DNA from: Lanius collurio
Lineage: Eukaryota; Chordata; Aves; Passeriformes; Laniidae
Length of the DNA: 64,000 bases
Reading direction: 5' to 3'
Assembly (NCBI GenBank): GCA_020086605.1
Contig: JACBWW010000028.1
Coordinates: 8,765,006-8,829,005 of the forward strand
The position numbers were made by a program, and so were the translations under genes. Every line of letters starts with the position of its first letter. Positions within the stretch are counted from its first letter, which is position 1. This document shows, one piece after another, positions 62,904 through 64,000 of this stretch. Below the pieces are notes generated by a model that saw nothing but the letters and a program-made list of their open reading frames with translations, searched no databases and had not been told where the DNA came from.

Positions 62904-63050
62904 GCATTTTTGGAAATGGCTTCTGTAGATGCTGCTGTCTCTATGGTGAACTACTACAGTCCTACTACACCTCTCCTCCACAATCAGCCAGTTTATATTC
63001 AGTATTCCAATTACAAAGAACTTAGGACTGACAATCAACATAATCAGCCT
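62904..63050 (+). CDS. PTBP3: PTBP3 exon, second half of RRM1
   Basis: 49 codons: [20 protein letters not shown], then [18 protein letters not shown] and [11 protein letters not shown]. It matches the family segment AFLEMASEEAAVTMVNYYTP...[29 protein letters not shown] is the RNP1 strand. The acceptor is ggttgcag and the donor is gtaagt. Several normally conserved residues differ (EE to VD, RS to HN, H to Y, final A to P). An LTR begins 45 bases after the donor. Downstream exons (RRM2-RRM4) lie beyond the window. Confidence 0.92.
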
Positions 63051-63095
63051 GTAAGTATAATACTTCCATTTAACAAGATATAATTGCATGAGTTG

Positions 63096-63600
63096 TGTAC
63101 TAGTTTTAGCTAGGACAGAGTTAATTTTCCTTATATCAGCTTGTGACAGAAAGTAGTAAGGCCTTTTCTGCTTCTCACACTGCCCTGCCAGTGAGAATGC
63201 ACAGGAAGATGGGAAAGGTCTGAGCCAGGACAATTGATTGCAGCTGACCCAAGGGATGTCCCACACCATATGATGGTGGGCTCAGCATTGAAAGTTGGGG
63301 GAAGAATAAGGAAGGGGGGATCTTCAGACTTGGGGCCTTTTTCTTTCAAGTAGTTGTTACACTCAGTGAAGCCCTACTTTCTTGGAAATTTTTAAACACC
63401 TCTCTGCTCATGAGAGGTAGTAAAGGAATTCCTTGTTTTGCCTTGCTTGCATATGCAGCTATTGCTTTTCCTGTTCAACTGTAACTGAACCCGTGAGTTT
63501 TCTCACTTCCACTCTTCAATTCCCTCTCCCACTGTGCTAAGGGAAAGTGACTGAGAGTTCTGTGGCATACTTTGCTGCACACTAGGATTAAACCACAACA
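63096..63600 (+). mobile_element. Solo ERV LTR, plus strand, 45 nt after a PTBP3 exon
   Basis: It begins TGTACTAGTTTTAGCTAGGA and ends GATTAAACCACAACA. Between these are agagttaattttcc, aaggccttttctgcttctca, gggatgtcccacaccatatg and gagttttctcactt, all features I associate with a common passerine LTR family. The TATA region (cagcattgaaag) and the poly(A) signal appear decayed. It is about 505 bp, with no flanking target duplication that I can see and no internal retroviral sequence. Confidence 0.7.
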
Positions 63601-63689
63601 CTAGTAAATAAACAGGCTACTCTTCACTATACCAGTAGACAAATTTTGGAATATGTAATTTCAGTAACTTCTTACAGACAGGGACTTCT

Positions 63690-63985
63690 GTAAAATTACT
63701 GTAGAGGAGCTAGAGTCCAAAAGTAGTTCATCGTGATAACCATGAAATCAAGCAAAGGTGGCAAGAGGACTGTTTGTATGAACAAGGAGTTCCTGACTAA
63801 GTCTAAATGTAAAGGAGATGCACAGAACAGTTAGAATCATGGACAGGTGCCTGAGGAGGATTATAGAGCATTATTTGAACATGCAGATATGGTTAAGAAA
63901 GTCAAAGGCCACATGGAGTTGTCTCTGATCAGAGATGTGAAAAGCAGCAAGTATGGATCTTTCAAGTGTATCAGCAGTAAAATAT
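63690..63985 (+). mobile_element. CR1 LINE ORF2 fragment, plus strand
   Basis: The translation around 63770-63980 gives MNKEFLTKSKCKGD, then EEDYRALFEHADMVKKVKGH and MELSLIRDVKSSKYGSFKCI. This is the CR1 ORF2 segment between the endonuclease and reverse transcriptase (NKEFLAKLKHKK...[21 protein letters not shown]). The end of the window cuts the region in a T run. Confidence 0.75.
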
Positions 63986-64000
63986 GATTTTTTTTTTTTT

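Larger units (their letters stand above)
44170..64000 (+). other. PTBP3: PTBP3 gene, 5' part
   Basis: The layout is a CpG-island promoter, a ~14.5 kb first intron, and coding exons at 59219-59243, 61876-62039 and 62904-63050, giving 112 codons up to the end of RRM1. Intron 1 (about 44660-59171) is AT-rich, with a short CR1 tail near 49275, a T run at 46686-46702 and scattered exon-like acceptors, but no recognised second gene. Introns 2 and 3 (59244-61875 and 62040-62903) contain only an A/C-rich run. The gene continues to the right. Whether this is the standard gene or a diverged second copy (for example W-linked) cannot be settled from the window. Confidence 0.8.

Noticed and set aside
1..64000. 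CRISPR arrays, tRNA or rRNA genes, full-length retroviruses
   Set aside because: None seen. The tandem repeats lack spacers, no cloverleaf was recognised, and the retroviral sequences are LTRs without internal genes.

Overview
The window is vertebrate nuclear DNA, almost certainly from a bird and probably a songbird. The dispersed repeats are mostly 5'-truncated CR1 LINEs in both orientations. There are also LTRs whose termini (TGTAC...CCACAACA and TGTAGTGGG...CCACACA) resemble passerine endogenous retrovirus LTRs as I remember them. Genes are split into short exons with GT/AG introns. There are no bacterial-type operons, CRISPR arrays or phage genes.

Two genes are supported, both on the + strand. 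Positions 2839-12913 hold the last seven coding exons of HSDL2 (hydroxysteroid dehydrogenase-like 2). They run from the middle of the short-chain dehydrogenase domain, through the catalytic YxxxK motif, to the C-terminal SCP2 sterol-carrier domain, and end in a canonical peroxisomal SKL. All seven exons join in phase without a stop. The earlier exons lie to the left of the window.

About 31 kb downstream, a CpG island (about 44170-45000) is the likely promoter of PTBP3 (ROD1, a polypyrimidine-tract-binding RNA-binding protein). Its first recognisable coding exons are at 59172-59243, 61876-62039 and 62904-63050, covering the N-terminus and RRM1. The rest of the gene lies to the right. The PTBP3 N-terminus is unusual: relative to the PTB family the exon is 4 nt short before the internal ATG, so only a short isoform starting at 59219 appears possible, and RRM1 carries many replacements.

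The intergenic region (13.1-44.1 kb) and the large PTBP3 intron 1 hold CR1 fragments, one ~1.36 kb LTR (35433-36793, minus), an orphan CpG-rich stretch near 14.8-15.2 kb, several A/C- or T/G-rich low-complexity runs and microsatellites. I recognise no other gene there. Two sense-strand LTRs begin within about 50 nt of a host exon's splice donor, one after an HSDL2 exon and one after a PTBP3 exon.

From memory, both genes are Z-linked in chicken. Tandem rather than divergent orientation, the PTBP3 frame loss and the amino-acid divergence together raise the possibility of a W-linked or otherwise duplicated copy, but the window alone cannot decide this. I found no convincing previously undescribed biological system. 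The most unusual signals are the altered PTBP3 5' coding exon, the exon-adjacent LTRs and a palindromic 14-bp tandem repeat at the PTBP3 CpG island.
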